A stretch of 64,000 bases of DNA from Marivivens niveibacter. Lineage in GTDB: Bacteria > Pseudomonadota > Alphaproteobacteria > Rhodobacterales > Rhodobacteraceae. The stretch is from positions 494,832 to 558,831 of the forward strand of contig NZ_MSPP01000003.1 of the NCBI RefSeq assembly GCF_002150005.2, given 5' to 3'. A program made the position numbers and the translations under genes. Under the pieces are notes generated by a model. The model worked only from the letters and a program-made list of their open reading frames with translations. It was not told where the DNA came from and made no database searches. Shown here one piece after another: positions 43,088 to 53,320 of this stretch; position 1 is the stretch's first letter; the number at the start of each line of letters is the position of its first letter.

Positions 43088-44554
43088 GTGAAATCCCAAT
43101 CTGTTGCTATTGCCCGTGATAATCGTCGCGAAACAGGAATTGTAATGGCGCTGATGTTGTCGGCGATCATGGTTCTGATGTCTGCGCTAGGTGCTGCGGC
43201 CCAAGAGCGACCGACAAGTTTTGCCGATTTGGCAGAGAAAATTAGCCCCGCGGTGGTGAACATCACCACCACCACAGTCGTATCCACGAACGCCGGCCCT
43301 CAGGGCATGGTGCCCGAAGGTAGCCCATTCGAAGATTTCTTTCGCGATTTTCAGAACCAAGGCCCGCGTGAATCATCCGCGCTAGGGTCCGGTTTTGTTA
43401 TTTCGGACGACGGTTATATCGTGACGAACAACCACGTCATCGAAGGCGCGGATGAAATCCTGATCGAATTTTTCCCAGGTGGCGGCACCCCAATGGAAGC
43501 TGAACTGGTCGGCACCGACCCGAACACTGACATTGCATTGCTAAAAGTCGACGCCACGGACCTGCCATTCGTTGAATTTGGCGACAGTGACACTGCGCGC
43601 GTTGGCGACTGGGTCATGGCGATGGGTAACCCTCTGGGCCAAGGTTTTTCGGTATCGGCTGGTATCGTTTCGGCTCGCAACCGTTCGCTGTCGGGCACCT
43701 ATGATGACTATATCCAGACCGATGCCGCAATTAACCGCGGCAACTCAGGCGGTCCGCTGTTCAACATGGACGGTGACGTCGTCGGCGTGAACACCGCGAT
43801 CCTTTCGCCAAACGGCGGTTCGATCGGTATTGGCTTTTCGATGGCGTCCAACGTTGTAACCAAAGTTGTCGATCAGCTGCGCGAATTCGGCGAAACCCGC
43901 CGTGGATGGTTGGGCGTACAGATCCAGGACGTTACCCCCGATATGGTCGACGGTATCGAAGGTCTGGACGTGGCAACTGGCGCTTTGGTCAATGCTGTAC
44001 CTGATGGCCCTGCAAAAGACGCGGGCGTGATGGCTGGCGATGTGATCTTGTCGTTCGATGGTGCTGAAATTGAAAACACCCGTGAACTGGTTCAGATCGT
44101 GGCAGAGGCACCAGTAGGACAAGAGGTCATTCTGGACATCCTGCGCCGCGGTGAAACTGTTGATATCACCGTGACCTTGGGTCGCCGTGAAACCGCGCAG
44201 GCATCCATGCCAGGGAACGAAGCCCCGATGGAGCAAGAAGCCCCAGCTGCCGAAGAAACCGAACTGTTGGGCCTGACCCTGTCGGAAATCAGCAAATCGG
44301 TGATTGCGGAATATGGTCTGGCGCCAAACGCGACGGGTCTGGTCGTTCTGGACGTTGCGCCCCTGTCGGATGCCGATAGCAAAGGCCTGATGGCTGGCGA
44401 CCTGATCACCCAAGTAAACCAACAGGACGTCAATTCCATCGCGGATTTCAGCGCGATTGTTGAAGAGGCCAAAGATGGCGGACGCAAATCCGTGCTGGTG
44501 TTTGTGAACCGCGAAGGCGTGAACCGCTTTATGTCGCTCAGCCTTGTGGAATAA
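43088..44554 (+). CDS. Periplasmic serine protease, DegP/DegQ (Do) family
   Basis: A 488-aa exported protease/chaperone that degrades misfolded envelope proteins. The signal peptide is unusually long, with a basic RDNRRETG lead and processing near ALGAAA (about residue 38). Catalytic triad segments: His in VTNNHVIEG, Asp in NTDIALLKVD and Ser in RGNSGGPLF. Two PDZ domains follow (about 280-370 and 395-485). GAGGAGAGG lies upstream of the GTG start at 43088. A strong terminator ends the transcript. Confidence 0.95.
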   Translation: MKSQSVAIARDNRRETGIVMALMLSAIMVLMSALGAAAQERPTSFADLAEKISPAVVNITTTTVVSTNAGPQGMVPEGSPFEDFFRDFQNQGPRESSALGSGFVISDDGYIVTNNHVIEGADEILIEFFPGGGTPMEAELVGTDPNTDIALLKVDATDLPFVEFGDSDTARVGDWVMAMGNPLGQGFSVSAGIVSARNRSLSGTYDDYIQTDAAINRGNSGGPLFNMDGDVVGVNTAILSPNGGSIGIGFSMASNVVTKVVDQLREFGETRRGWLGVQIQDVTPDMVDGIEGLDVATGALVNAVPDGPAKDAGVMAGDVILSFDGAEIENTRELVQIVAEAPVGQEVILDILRRGETVDITVTLGRRETAQASMPGNEAPMEQEAPAAEETELLGLTLSEISKSVIAEYGLAPNATGLVVLDVAPLSDADSKGLMAGDLITQVNQQDVNSIADFSAIVEEAKDGGRKSVLVFVNREGVNRFMSLSLVE

Positions 44555-44572
44555 CCCCGCTACAATCAAACG

Positions 44573-44601
44573 AAAGGGCGCCCATTGCGGCGCCCTTTTT
44601 T
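44573..44601. terminator. Bidirectional terminator between degP-type gene and lipoprotein gene
   Basis: AAAGGGCGCC (44573-44582), loop CATTGC, GGCGCCCTTT (44589-44598) and further T residues. It lies between convergent genes and has A and T runs on opposite sides. Confidence 0.9.
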
Positions 44602-45133
44602 ATTCGATGATGCCTAATTGTTCGGGCGTCAGGGCGACCAATCCTAAAATGCGGGCGGTTTGAATGGCTAGCAGCGGGCTATCAATGTTGGTTTGTTGCT
44701 GTTGGTACAAACGCACCGCGCTTTTGGTATGGGCATCCAGAACACCCGTGATGCGGGCCTGATAATAGCCGCGCGTCGCTAATGCCCTCTGCAATGAAGC
44801 GATAAATTCCGGCGTCATCTGATCGGGGCAAACGGTTTCAAACAATACCTCACGTCGTTCGCGCAGGATCGTTTGGTTGGTGACCGTCTGATAGGTTGCT
44901 TGTTGTATCACAGTCCCATCCGCACCAACGATTTCGGGGCCAGTCTGCAGCTGGTTGGTTTCTGTGTTCGTCAGGGCAGGGGTCACATCGCGCCCGTAGC
45001 AATTGCCATAAAAATCGCGTTCAATATCGGCGGCAATAAATTCGGGTGGATTGGAATAGGGCACATCATATCCGGTCGTGCATGCCGTTAGCATCACGCC
45101 CCATAGGGTGACGGAAATGATCTGCCTCTGCAT
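44600..45133 (-). CDS. Lipoprotein with C-terminal peptidoglycan-binding-like domain
   Basis: A 177-aa protein starting MQRQIISVTLWGVMLTAC, a lipoprotein signal with lipobox LTAC (Cys18). The C-terminal part (about 125-165; SLQRALATRGYYQARITGVL) resembles PG_binding_1 domains. The middle is unknown. The frame extends N-terminally by 20 residues, but only the ATG at 45133 gives a proper signal sequence. It is divergent from the ferredoxin gene. A cell-wall anchoring role is inferred. Confidence 0.78.
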   Translation of the reverse strand: MQRQIISVTLWGVMLTACTTGYDVPYSNPPEFIAADIERDFYGNCYGRDVTPALTNTETNQLQTGPEIVGADGTVIQQATYQTVTNQTILRERREVLFETVCPDQMTPEFIASLQRALATRGYYQARITGVLDAHTKSAVRLYQQQQTNIDSPLLAIQTARILGLVALTPEQLGIIE

Positions 45134-45136
45134 TAG

Positions 45137-45603
<467 letters not shown>

Positions 45604-45604
<1 letters not shown>

Positions 45605-46299
45605 TGCGGCTTTGGCCTCTTTTAGCGCTGCTGCCCATGGCAGCATGTGCCGAACCCATCGCGTGGTTCGAGGGGCCAACCGATTACTACGGCCACGGCG
45701 CTGTTGCGGACGGTGAATACAGCACCTTGCGGTATCAATCCGGTGTCTTCGATGAAGCGATCCGTTTGCAAAACGCTGTATTCGAAGACACGCACCCGCG
45801 TCTGGTCGATATGAATGGCGACGACCTGTTGGATGTCGTGACCGTCGTGTCCGATCATGAGGACGGTGCGAAGATCACGGTTTTCGGCATGAACCAAGGC
45901 CGTTTTGAAACCTTTGCGATGGGCACGCCGACGGGCCGGAAAAACCGCTGGTACGCCATCGCGGGCATTGCGGATTTTGATAACGACGGCAACCCAGAGG
46001 TCGCCTATGTCGACCGCCCGCATCTGGCGAAAATCCTACGGTTCGAAGAATTCGTTCAGGATGGCGCGAATTGGCACGTCACGATCGAGGCCGAAGTGCA
46101 GGGTCTGACCAACCATCACTATGGATCCCCCATAATCGAAGGCGGCGTGCGGGCCTGCGGCCAGCCCGAAGTGGTGACCGCAGATGCGGATTGGCAGCGG
46201 ATTATGATCACCCGCTATCACGGTACAGGCTATGTCACCCGCGATGCGGGGCCATATACTGGCCCCGATAGTTTGCAGGCTGTGTTACACTGCAATTGA
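45604..46299 (+). CDS. Lipoprotein with FG-GAP/VCBS-type calcium-binding repeats
   Basis: A 231-aa protein. The signal MRLWPLLALLPMAAC ends in lipobox MAAC (Cys15). Two FG-GAP-like loops with Asp-rich, Ca-binding character are visible: DMNGDDLLDVVTV and DFDNDGNPEVAYVD. The fold is probably a small beta-propeller on the outside of the cytoplasm. It is coupled to the ferredoxin gene by 1 nt, an odd pairing. The 3' end overlaps the convergent cobS by 15 bp. Confidence 0.82.
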
Positions 46300-47055
46300 C
46301 GCCAGAACGCCTAAAATTGTGATTTCGGCCAATTGTTGGGTCGCACCTAAAATATCACCCGTTTGCCCACCGATTTTGGTTTGTGCGATCCACATCGCTT
46401 TGATCGTGGCCAAGCCGACAAAGATAAAGATCGGAATGATCATCCAGCCTGTGATCAAAGTGGTAACGGCAAGACCGATGACAATCGCTGTTGCGACTGC
46501 CTGACGATCTGGGTGACCGACCGAACGGGCCAGACCACCGGCGCGTGCGAACTGCAATTTGTTCATTAGGATCGTCATTGGCACGCGTGATAGGACAGCG
46601 GCCGCAATAACGGCGCACCACATCCAGCCTGCCTCTATCAATGTGGTCAGGGCCACCCAGCGGACAATCAGCGACAGACCCAAGGCCAAAACGCCGTAGG
46701 TACCTATGTGGCTGTCTTTCATGATCTCTAGTCGTTTTTCGCGGTTCCAACCGCCCCACAGACCATCGGCGCTATCGGCTAGCCCGTCTTCGTGCATCGC
46801 ACCTGTAAGTATGATCTGCGCGGTAAGAACGACGGCGGCGACCAAACCGACAGGCAGTCCGAACCATGACCAGATGGACGCGATCACCGAAACGATAATG
46901 CCGATAATTAGCCCCGCGATTGGATAGGCCCAAACAGCCTGACTGCTGCGTTCGCCCGCACGATCGTGATCAATCGGTAGGGGAATGCGGCTAAGCAAGG
47001 CTAGCGCGGTGTACACATCGTGTAATTCGTAGCGTCCTTTGACGGAATTTGGCAT
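46285..47055 (-). CDS. cobS: Adenosylcobinamide-GDP ribazoletransferase CobS
   Basis: A 256-aa integral membrane enzyme (about six to seven helices) that joins alpha-ribazole to adenosylcobinamide-GDP, the last step of cobalamin assembly. The conserved TGAMHEDGLADSADGLWGG motif near residues 85-105 is intact. It is divergent from cobT, which makes its alpha-ribazole phosphate. The ATG at 47055 is used; a GTG one codon upstream is possible. No cobalamin riboswitch fits in the 77-bp spacer. Confidence 0.95.
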   Translation of the reverse strand: MPNSVKGRYELHDVYTALALLSRIPLPIDHDRAGERSSQAVWAYPIAGLIIGIIVSVIASIWSWFGLPVGLVAAVVLTAQIILTGAMHEDGLADSADGLWGGWNREKRLEIMKDSHIGTYGVLALGLSLIVRWVALTTLIEAGWMWCAVIAAAVLSRVPMTILMNKLQFARAGGLARSVGHPDRQAVATAIVIGLAVTTLITGWMIIPIFIFVGLATIKAMWIAQTKIGGQTGDILGATQQLAEITILGVLASIAV

Positions 47056-47132
47056 CACTGCGACCTTTCTGACCTTTCATTCTTTGATACGAGGGGTATG
47101 CAAGGAAAACTAAAAACGCAACGAGGACTGAA

Positions 47133-48149
47133 ATGACTGCGCCTTTTTCGACAATAGATGGTTTTCGCGACCTACTTGGGGCCATGCCATCTGTAAACCA
47201 AACGGCTGTTAACGGCGCTGCTGAACGTAATGGTCAGTTGACCAAACCCCCTGGTGCGTTGGGCCGGTTAGAGGACCTTGCGAGCTGGTACGCAGGATGG
47301 CGGGGAAATCCGCGTCCTGAACTGACTGCGCCTCAAGTGATCATCTTTGCGGGCAACCACGGCGTTTGTGCACGCGGCGTTTCTGCATTCCCAGCCGAAG
47401 TGACCCATCAGATGGTCGCGAATTTCGAACACGGCGGGGCGGCGATTAACCAGTTGTCCAAAGCGTTCGGTGCCTCCATGTCTGTTGTGCCGTTGGATTT
47501 GGACACGCCCACCGCAGATTTCACTCAAGCGCCCGCAATGACCGACGATGAACTGATTGCGGCATTGGCGGCTGGCTGGACATCTGTCGATCCTTCGGCA
47601 GACCTGTTGGTGGTCGGCGAAATGGGCATCGGGAACACGACGGCGGCAGCAGCGATTTCGGCGGCGATCTATGGCGGCGATGCAAGCAGTTGGACAGGTC
47701 GCGGTACTGGCGTTGATGATGACGGCCTAGCACGCAAAACCGAAGCTGTGGAATTGGCGCTGGAACGTCATGCCGATTTGCTCGACGATCCTTTGGCCGT
47801 TTTGGGCGCAATGGGCGGGCGCGAATTGGCGGCGATGGCTGGCGCGATTGCAGCCGCACGTCACCATTCGATCCCTGTCATTTTGGACGGCTTTATCTGC
47901 ACAGCATCCGCCGCGGTACTAGAGGCCGTGCAGAAAGGCGCATTAGACCACTGCGTTGCGGGCCACGTCAGCGCAGAAAACGCGCATATCCGTTTGCTGG
48001 TTCAGTTGGACAAAGAACCGCTGCTGAAACTAGGCCTGCGTCTAGGCGAAGGATCGGGCGCCGCATTGGCGATCGGCATTCTGAAAGGTGCGGTAGCCTG
48101 TCATTCGGGCATGTCGACCTTTGCCGAAGCAGGCGTGAGCGACGGTTAA
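47133..48149 (+). CDS. cobT: Nicotinate-nucleotide-dimethylbenzimidazole phosphoribosyltransferase CobT
   Basis: A 338-aa enzyme producing alpha-ribazole-5'-phosphate for the lower ligand of B12. Family segments: [43 protein letters not shown] and the catalytic Glu region in [14 protein letters not shown]. It is divergent from cobS, so the pair controls late corrinoid assembly. It overlaps the convergent antiporter gene by 4 bp. Confidence 0.95.
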   Translation: MTAPFSTIDGFRDLLGAMPSVNQTAVNGAAERNGQLTKPPGALGRLEDLASWYAGWRGNPRPELTAPQVIIFAGNHGVCARGVSAFPAEVTHQMVANFEHGGAAINQLSKAFGASMSVVPLDLDTPTADFTQAPAMTDDELIAALAAGWTSVDPSADLLVVGEMGIGNTTAAAAISAAIYGGDASSWTGRGTGVDDDGLARKTEAVELALERHADLLDDPLAVLGAMGGRELAAMAGAIAAARHHSIPVILDGFICTASAAVLEAVQKGALDHCVAGHVSAENAHIRLLVQLDKEPLLKLGLRLGEGSGAALAIGILKGAVACHSGMSTFAEAGVSDG

Positions 48150-50086
48150 TCGTCGCCCTCATCCCCCTTTTTCAGTAGGGCGCTGTCGCTTTGGCGGCGC
48201 CCTAATCCCAGATTGCCGCGTTTTTCGACCTCGCGCTGGGCGTCTTCACGGGATGCCAAAGACAGCTCTAGGTCAGAGTTCAATTCACGCGCCCGTTTGA
48301 GATAGGCTTCGTTTTGGGCGCTAGGAATATCCGCGCGCCAAAGATCGGCCAGTTCTTTCATCGTGCCTCGGTCGTGGTGATAGAACATAGTCTCGGCCTC
48401 TGCGGCCTCGTATTCGCTCATCCCCAGATTTTCCAACGCATAACGCCCCGCACGCAGCGAACTGTCGAACAATTCGCGCACGATGTCATTCGCGCCAGCG
48501 GCATAGAGTTCGTAGACGTGTTGGCGATCCCGCGCACGCGCGACGATGTGAATGTCAGGGCGCAGCTTGCGGGCGTATTTCACCAGCGTGGTGGCTTTGT
48601 CTTTGCCATCGACGGCGACGACCAGAACCTTGGCTTTGTCGATCCCGGCGGCCTTTAGCAGATCAGGGCGCGTTGGGTCGCCAAAGAACCCTTTGAACCC
48701 AAATTTGCGCATCGTCTGAACGGTTTCTAGGTTCGCATCCAATACAACCGTGCTGAAACCAGCCGATTGGACAAGACGATTCACAATCTGCCCGAACCGC
48801 CCAATTCCCGCGATAATCACGGTGCCTGTTTCGTCAATTTCGTCGGCTGGCGTGTCGTCGGATTTGCCCGATTTTTTGCGGCGATGTTCGTAGTAAATGA
48901 ACAGCAGGGGCGTGATCAGCATCGACAACGCGATGATCAACAACAGCTTTTGTCCCAAGGCAGGGGACAATCCACCCAGACCCAAGGCAAAGGAAATCAG
49001 CACGAACCCGAATTCACCTGCCTGACCCAAGCTGAGCGTGAACAGCCAGCGGTCATTTGCAGGCAGCCGCCACAGACGGGCCAGTACATACAAGATACCA
49101 CATTTGACAGCGATCATCAGCACTGTCAGCGCGACGATACGGAATGGATCGGCAAAGAACGCGGCGAAATCGAAACCCGCGCCAACGGTGATGAAAAACA
49201 GGCCCAATAGCAGGCCCTTGAACGGTTCAAGGTCGCTTTCCAATTCATGGCGGAATTCGCTGTTGGCCAATACCACGCCCGCTAGGAATGTACCTAGTGC
49301 AGGCGACAGGCCGACCATTTCCATTAGGACCGCAATGGACACGACCATTAGTAGCGCAAGCGCCGTGTACATCTCACGCAGCTTGGCCTGATGGATATAG
49401 CGGAATACGGGACGCGTTAGGAAAACGCCGACCAGAATGATTGCGATGACAGCCGCCAATGTCACCAATGTCACACCCCAGCCTGGCAGACCCTCAACCA
49501 GCGAAAAACTACCGTGGTGTTCTTCGATCGGGTTCAGGTTAATTGACCCGTCTGGCATAAAGCTCATTGGGGTGGCTGTAACCAGCAGTGGCAGCACGGC
49601 CAACATGGGGATCACTGCAATATCTTGGGTCAACAGAACGCTGAAGACATTGCGCCCGCCTTGGGTCTGCACCAGTCCCTTTTCCGATAGGGTTTGCAGA
49701 ACGATTGCCGTCGACGATAACGCGAGGATCATACCAATTGCGATAGAATCCTGAAGCGTTTCATTCATCATGTAGGACAGCCACGTAATCGCTGCCATCG
49801 ATAGGACAACCTGCGCACCGCCAAGGCCCAAGAGTTTGTGCCGCATTTTCCAAAGAGTTTTGGGCTCTAGCTCTAGACCGATCAGGAACAGCATCATCAC
49901 AACGCCGAATTCAGCGAAATGTTGGATGTCTTTTGATTCAGATCCGACAAGCCCAAAGATCGGGCCAATGACAATACCGGCTAACAAATAGCCCAGTACC
50001 GAACCTAACCCCAATCTGGATGCCAAAGGCACCGCAATGACGGCTGCACCTAGATAAATTGTCGCCTGAAATAGAAAACTTTCCAT
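48146..50086 (-). CDS. Kef-type (CPA2) monovalent cation:proton antiporter with RCK domain
   Basis: A 646-aa protein of the KefB/KefC group. The N-terminal half has about 12-13 helices (starting [20 protein letters not shown]). A cytoplasmic TrkA-N/RCK domain follows (about residues 415-535; [21 protein letters not shown]), then a polar tail. It should exchange K+ or Na+ for H+ and may be gated by nucleotides or glutathione adducts as in KefC. No KefF/KefG partner is present. It overlaps cobT tail-to-tail by 4 bp. Confidence 0.93.
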   Translation of the reverse strand: MESFLFQATIYLGAAVIAVPLASRLGLGSVLGYLLAGIVIGPIFGLVGSESKDIQHFAEFGVVMMLFLIGLELEPKTLWKMRHKLLGLGGAQVVLSMAAITWLSYMMNETLQDSIAIGMILALSSTAIVLQTLSEKGLVQTQGGRNVFSVLLTQDIAVIPMLAVLPLLVTATPMSFMPDGSINLNPIEEHHGSFSLVEGLPGWGVTLVTLAAVIAIILVGVFLTRPVFRYIHQAKLREMYTALALLMVVSIAVLMEMVGLSPALGTFLAGVVLANSEFRHELESDLEPFKGLLLGLFFITVGAGFDFAAFFADPFRIVALTVLMIAVKCGILYVLARLWRLPANDRWLFTLSLGQAGEFGFVLISFALGLGGLSPALGQKLLLIIALSMLITPLLFIYYEHRRKKSGKSDDTPADEIDETGTVIIAGIGRFGQIVNRLVQSAGFSTVVLDANLETVQTMRKFGFKGFFGDPTRPDLLKAAGIDKAKVLVVAVDGKDKATTLVKYARKLRPDIHIVARARDRQHVYELYAAGANDIVRELFDSSLRAGRYALENLGMSEYEAAEAETMFYHHDRGTMKELADLWRADIPSAQNEAYLKRARELNSDLELSLASREDAQREVEKRGNLGLGRRQSDSALLKKGDEGDD

Positions 50087-50177
50087 TGTCCCTGTCGATT
50101 CGTACGCATTTCTTCTTATCCTCCATTAGATGGGGCTAATTCGAAAATATGCCACAGGGAAAAACGGGTTTAGACCG

Positions 50178-52415
50178 TCAAGGCATGTCCAGAGTGATCA
50201 CACGCCCGCGTTTTGAATAATTGAGAGACCGTTCACTGATGGCGGTCACCTGACCACCGTCAAGGCTATCACCGACGCGGACGCTTTGGACGCTGCCATT
50301 ACGGAAACGAACGATCGCGGTTCTGTTAGAGCTGCTGCCGGAAATCCCAATAAGGGCGACCTGACGCAAACTGATGACGTTGCGGTCGGTCGCTGCTGTG
50401 GCGACGCTGTTCGGAACAGGCCCAGTTGGCTGAACAACAGCATTTCGCGCCGTGGGGGCGACGGTGTTTGCGTCGTCCGTGCGCGATACCACACGATCGA
50501 AATTCCGCGGACGAACGGGCGGCACAGGCGATTGTTCGACAGCTTGGGGCGTTGCGTTTTCGACCGGCACGCGGGGTGCAGCAGATGCGACTGCGGCTGC
50601 GATTGCCGCAACATCCGCCTGAGGGATGACAACGGATTCTTGGATTGCTGCCGCTGCGCTTTCTTCCACCGCCGCAGGGCGCAGGCGCGGACGCAGGCCA
50701 GCCAGTTCATTTGCAGTAAAGCCGCCGAGCGCGTCCCTTTCGATCTGTTCTGCCAGCCCATCGGGCCGCGCCGTTGGCCTCACAGAAGACAGCGCGACAC
50801 CGCTGCTGGTGGTCAGGGTGCTACCGTCTGGGATGGTGCCTTGGGCTTCGGGCTCTGTTTCAAAGGGCCGGTTTGGTGCAACAGGGGATGGGCGACCAGC
50901 ATATACTACGACACCCGATGGCAGCACCGTACCTTCGACGGTTGCCGCGATGAAACCGCGTGCGTCACGCTGAAATTCAGTCCCCGGAGTTGGGGGTGAT
51001 AAAGGCGAAATATAGGACAGATCGGGTTGCATTGCCGCGATATTTGGCAATGCAACCGCATCTGTCCCAAAGGTCACCGGATCAATCGCAGCGATCGTCA
51101 CGCTATCCGATGTTTCGGGCTGCGGGATGTAGGCAAAGGCCGGGGATTTTTGCCATACACCTGTCGCTGCATACAGGCGTTGTGCCTCGGCCGGTGACAT
51201 GACTTGGCCAGTTGGTAGATCCGTTGGCGGCAGCAATGTTCCGTTTTCGGCCAATAGCGTGTCCATGACCGGATCGGGTTCAGACATTTCCACGTCTTCG
51301 ATGAGGTCGGCCAGCATTTCATCGGTTTCGGTTGGCAGGTCTTCGTCAACCAGATCAACCTCTGTCACCACGATGTCGCTGTCGTTTGATCCGCCCCATA
51401 GGCGCGACACGTCAAAATCAGCGACCGAAGCCCAAACCGCGACCGCCGCCATAAAGGCAATCAAAAGCCCCATCAGGATCAACAATAAGAATCGCGGTTT
51501 CTTTCGTTGGTCGTCTATCGCGACTTGCACTTTGGAAGCTGCGTCGGCCGTTTTGGTTTCCGGTTTCGGCGGCTTAGGCGCAATCACAGGTTCGGGCGGC
51601 GTAACTGGCGCTGCGATGGTTGGCGTTACAACGGCGGCTGGAGCGTCGGATGGAACGATGGACGAAATGCGCGATTGCACCGTCGATACCGTAGGCGCAA
51701 TCGCCGAAAATTCTGGCAGCTTTGGCCCATCTTTGGGCGCGCTTGTTTCAAAAAGAACCACATCATCTGCGGGTTCAGCGGGCGGTGCTGGTGGCGGCGC
51801 AAGTGGAACGGAAATGTCGGAAAAATCTGTTTCCGGTTCGGATGGTTCATCTTGCGGTTCGGGTTCATTCACAGCTGTTTGCAGGTCTGCAATGCCGATA
51901 ACCGCAACGGCCTGTGTTTCGCGCTCTGCCGAAATATTTTGTGTTTCAGCCAGTTTTGAACGGCCAAAGAAAGGTTCGCCAATGAACGTTCCCGCTGTCG
52001 GAACAGCGGCAAAAGATAGAGGAGAGAACCGGTATTCGTTTGCGAAATCTTCGGCCTCTTGCAAGGTGTCGTGGGCGACTGCTGCTACATAGGTGCGGTC
52101 ATTGTCACGGCTATAATCATAGGCCAGTTCGGATGCACGATACGGTGTTTCGGCCTCTAGCGCGGCTTCGATTTCATCGATCCCAGCCTGTGGGTCGTCC
52201 AAAGTCATGTATTTGATCTGGTCGTTCGGGATCAATAGTTTCGACCAAATGGGGCTACTGTCCAAAATGACAGCGGCATCCAGCATTTTGTTCAATTCAT
52301 TTGGTAATTCAGGATTGTCGAGCGCAGTTTCCGACACAAGCAACCACCCGTCCGGCGCCCGTTTCAGAAAACGGATACCTTCGTGTGATAGTGAAAGCGC
52401 AAAATTCGATAGCAT
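50178..52415 (-). CDS. Large bitopic membrane protein with GspL-like N-terminus and GspC/PilP-like C-terminus
   Basis: A 745-aa protein. Residues 1-150 look like an actin-like/GspL or PilM-type cytoplasmic domain (ALSLSHEGIRFLKRAPDGWLLV; two-lobed alternation). A Pro/Ala/Glu-rich linker (about 190-300) precedes one transmembrane helix (about 309-331, after RKKPR), so the N-terminus is inside and the rest periplasmic. The periplasmic part is low complexity up to about residue 675. The last 60 residues form a compact beta domain (VALIGISGSSSNRTAIVRF, VRVGDSLDGGQVTAI) resembling the GspC HR/PilP domain. No other secretion or pilus genes are present. Function unknown. Confidence 0.75.
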   Translation of the reverse strand: MLSNFALSLSHEGIRFLKRAPDGWLLVSETALDNPELPNELNKMLDAAVILDSSPIWSKLLIPNDQIKYMTLDDPQAGIDEIEAALEAETPYRASELAYDYSRDNDRTYVAAVAHDTLQEAEDFANEYRFSPLSFAAVPTAGTFIGEPFFGRSKLAETQNISAERETQAVAVIGIADLQTAVNEPEPQDEPSEPETDFSDISVPLAPPPAPPAEPADDVVLFETSAPKDGPKLPEFSAIAPTVSTVQSRISSIVPSDAPAAVVTPTIAAPVTPPEPVIAPKPPKPETKTADAASKVQVAIDDQRKKPRFLLLILMGLLIAFMAAVAVWASVADFDVSRLWGGSNDSDIVVTEVDLVDEDLPTETDEMLADLIEDVEMSEPDPVMDTLLAENGTLLPPTDLPTGQVMSPAEAQRLYAATGVWQKSPAFAYIPQPETSDSVTIAAIDPVTFGTDAVALPNIAAMQPDLSYISPLSPPTPGTEFQRDARGFIAATVEGTVLPSGVVVYAGRPSPVAPNRPFETEPEAQGTIPDGSTLTTSSGVALSSVRPTARPDGLAEQIERDALGGFTANELAGLRPRLRPAAVEESAAAAIQESVVIPQADVAAIAAAVASAAPRVPVENATPQAVEQSPVPPVRPRNFDRVVSRTDDANTVAPTARNAVVQPTGPVPNSVATAATDRNVISLRQVALIGISGSSSNRTAIVRFRNGSVQSVRVGDSLDGGQVTAISERSLNYSKRGRVITLDMP

Positions 52416-52573
52416 AAACCGGCACTAGCATGATTTCATTAGGCGTGGAATGTAGCGACACGTTCCGACCGCGGCTATAGCAACTTCCCGCCCATAGACA
52501 AAATGTGTTTTCGCAAACGCGCGTAAATAGGCGACAACCTTTCCAAATGCATTCGATCCGAAAGGTGATTTCG

Positions 52574-53290
52574 ATGACCCCTAATTTTATCCGCGCAGCC
52601 ATGATTGCCACGGCTCTATGTGCCTCCGTACCTGTTTTTGCACAAACAGTGACGCAGCCAACGATTATTGTCACAGGAGAGGCAGAGGTCACGGCCCCCG
52701 CAGATATGGCAACAGTGACATTGGGTGTGCGCCACGATGCGCCTACCTCGGCCGAGGCGATGGATGCAGCAAGTATGGGCATGCAAAACGTATTGGCCAC
52801 GCTAGAAGCCGCCGCCGTTGCCCCCGGTGGTATTCAAACGGGCCGCGTTAATCTGATCCCGCAATATGGGCGCACGATGACGGGGCAGATCGATTACGAA
52901 AAGATCGAATCCTTCACTGCAACGGTTCAGATCAGTTTTGAATCCCATGATTTGCCGCGTTTGGGTGGGCTGATTTCCGATTTGATCGCGGCGGGGGCAA
53001 ATACGGTCAATGGTGTCAACTTTGGCCTAAGCCACCCTGACCAGCTGACAGACGAAGCACGCACATTGGCCGTGGCGGATGCGCGTCATCGCGCAGAGGT
53101 GTACGCGCAGGCGGCAGGCCAAGACGTTGGAGCGGTTCTGATGATCATCGAAACAGCGGGGGGCGGATACCAGCCCATGTTCGCAATGGCAGAGGCGCGA
53201 ATGGGCGGACCTGAAATGGATGTGCCTTTGGCGCCTGGATCTATTTCGGTGAACGCATCCATAACGATGCATTTTGCCATCGCTGAATAA
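52574..53290 (+). CDS. SIMPL-domain (DUF541) periplasmic protein
   Basis: A 238-aa exported protein: signal peptide ending ASVPVFAQ (about residue 24), then the SIMPL/DUF541 domain beginning IIVTGEAEVTAPADMATVTLGV and the helical AVADARHRAEVYAQAAGQDVG segment. Relatives (E. coli YggE) reduce oxidative stress by an unknown means. AAAGGTGA supports ATG 52574. It is divergent from the 745-aa protein and ended by a strong terminator. Confidence 0.88.
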   Translation: MTPNFIRAAMIATALCASVPVFAQTVTQPTIIVTGEAEVTAPADMATVTLGVRHDAPTSAEAMDAASMGMQNVLATLEAAAVAPGGIQTGRVNLIPQYGRTMTGQIDYEKIESFTATVQISFESHDLPRLGGLISDLIAAGANTVNGVNFGLSHPDQLTDEARTLAVADARHRAEVYAQAAGQDVGAVLMIIETAGGGYQPMFAMAEARMGGPEMDVPLAPGSISVNASITMHFAIAE

Positions 53291-53293
53291 TGA

Positions 53294-53320
53294 AAAGGCC
53301 CGCAATTTGCGGGCCTTTGT
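53294..53320. terminator. Terminator after the SIMPL gene
   Basis: AAAGGCCCGC (53294-53303), loop AATTT, GCGGGCCTTT (53309-53318). It starts 4 bp after the stop and abuts the end of the convergent gene, so it can be used in both directions. Confidence 0.88.

Noticed and set aside
47056..47132. Cobalamin riboswitch between cobS and cobT
   Set aside because: The spacer is only 77 bp, too short for a B12 aptamer of about 200 nt, and no B12-box-like sequence is visible.
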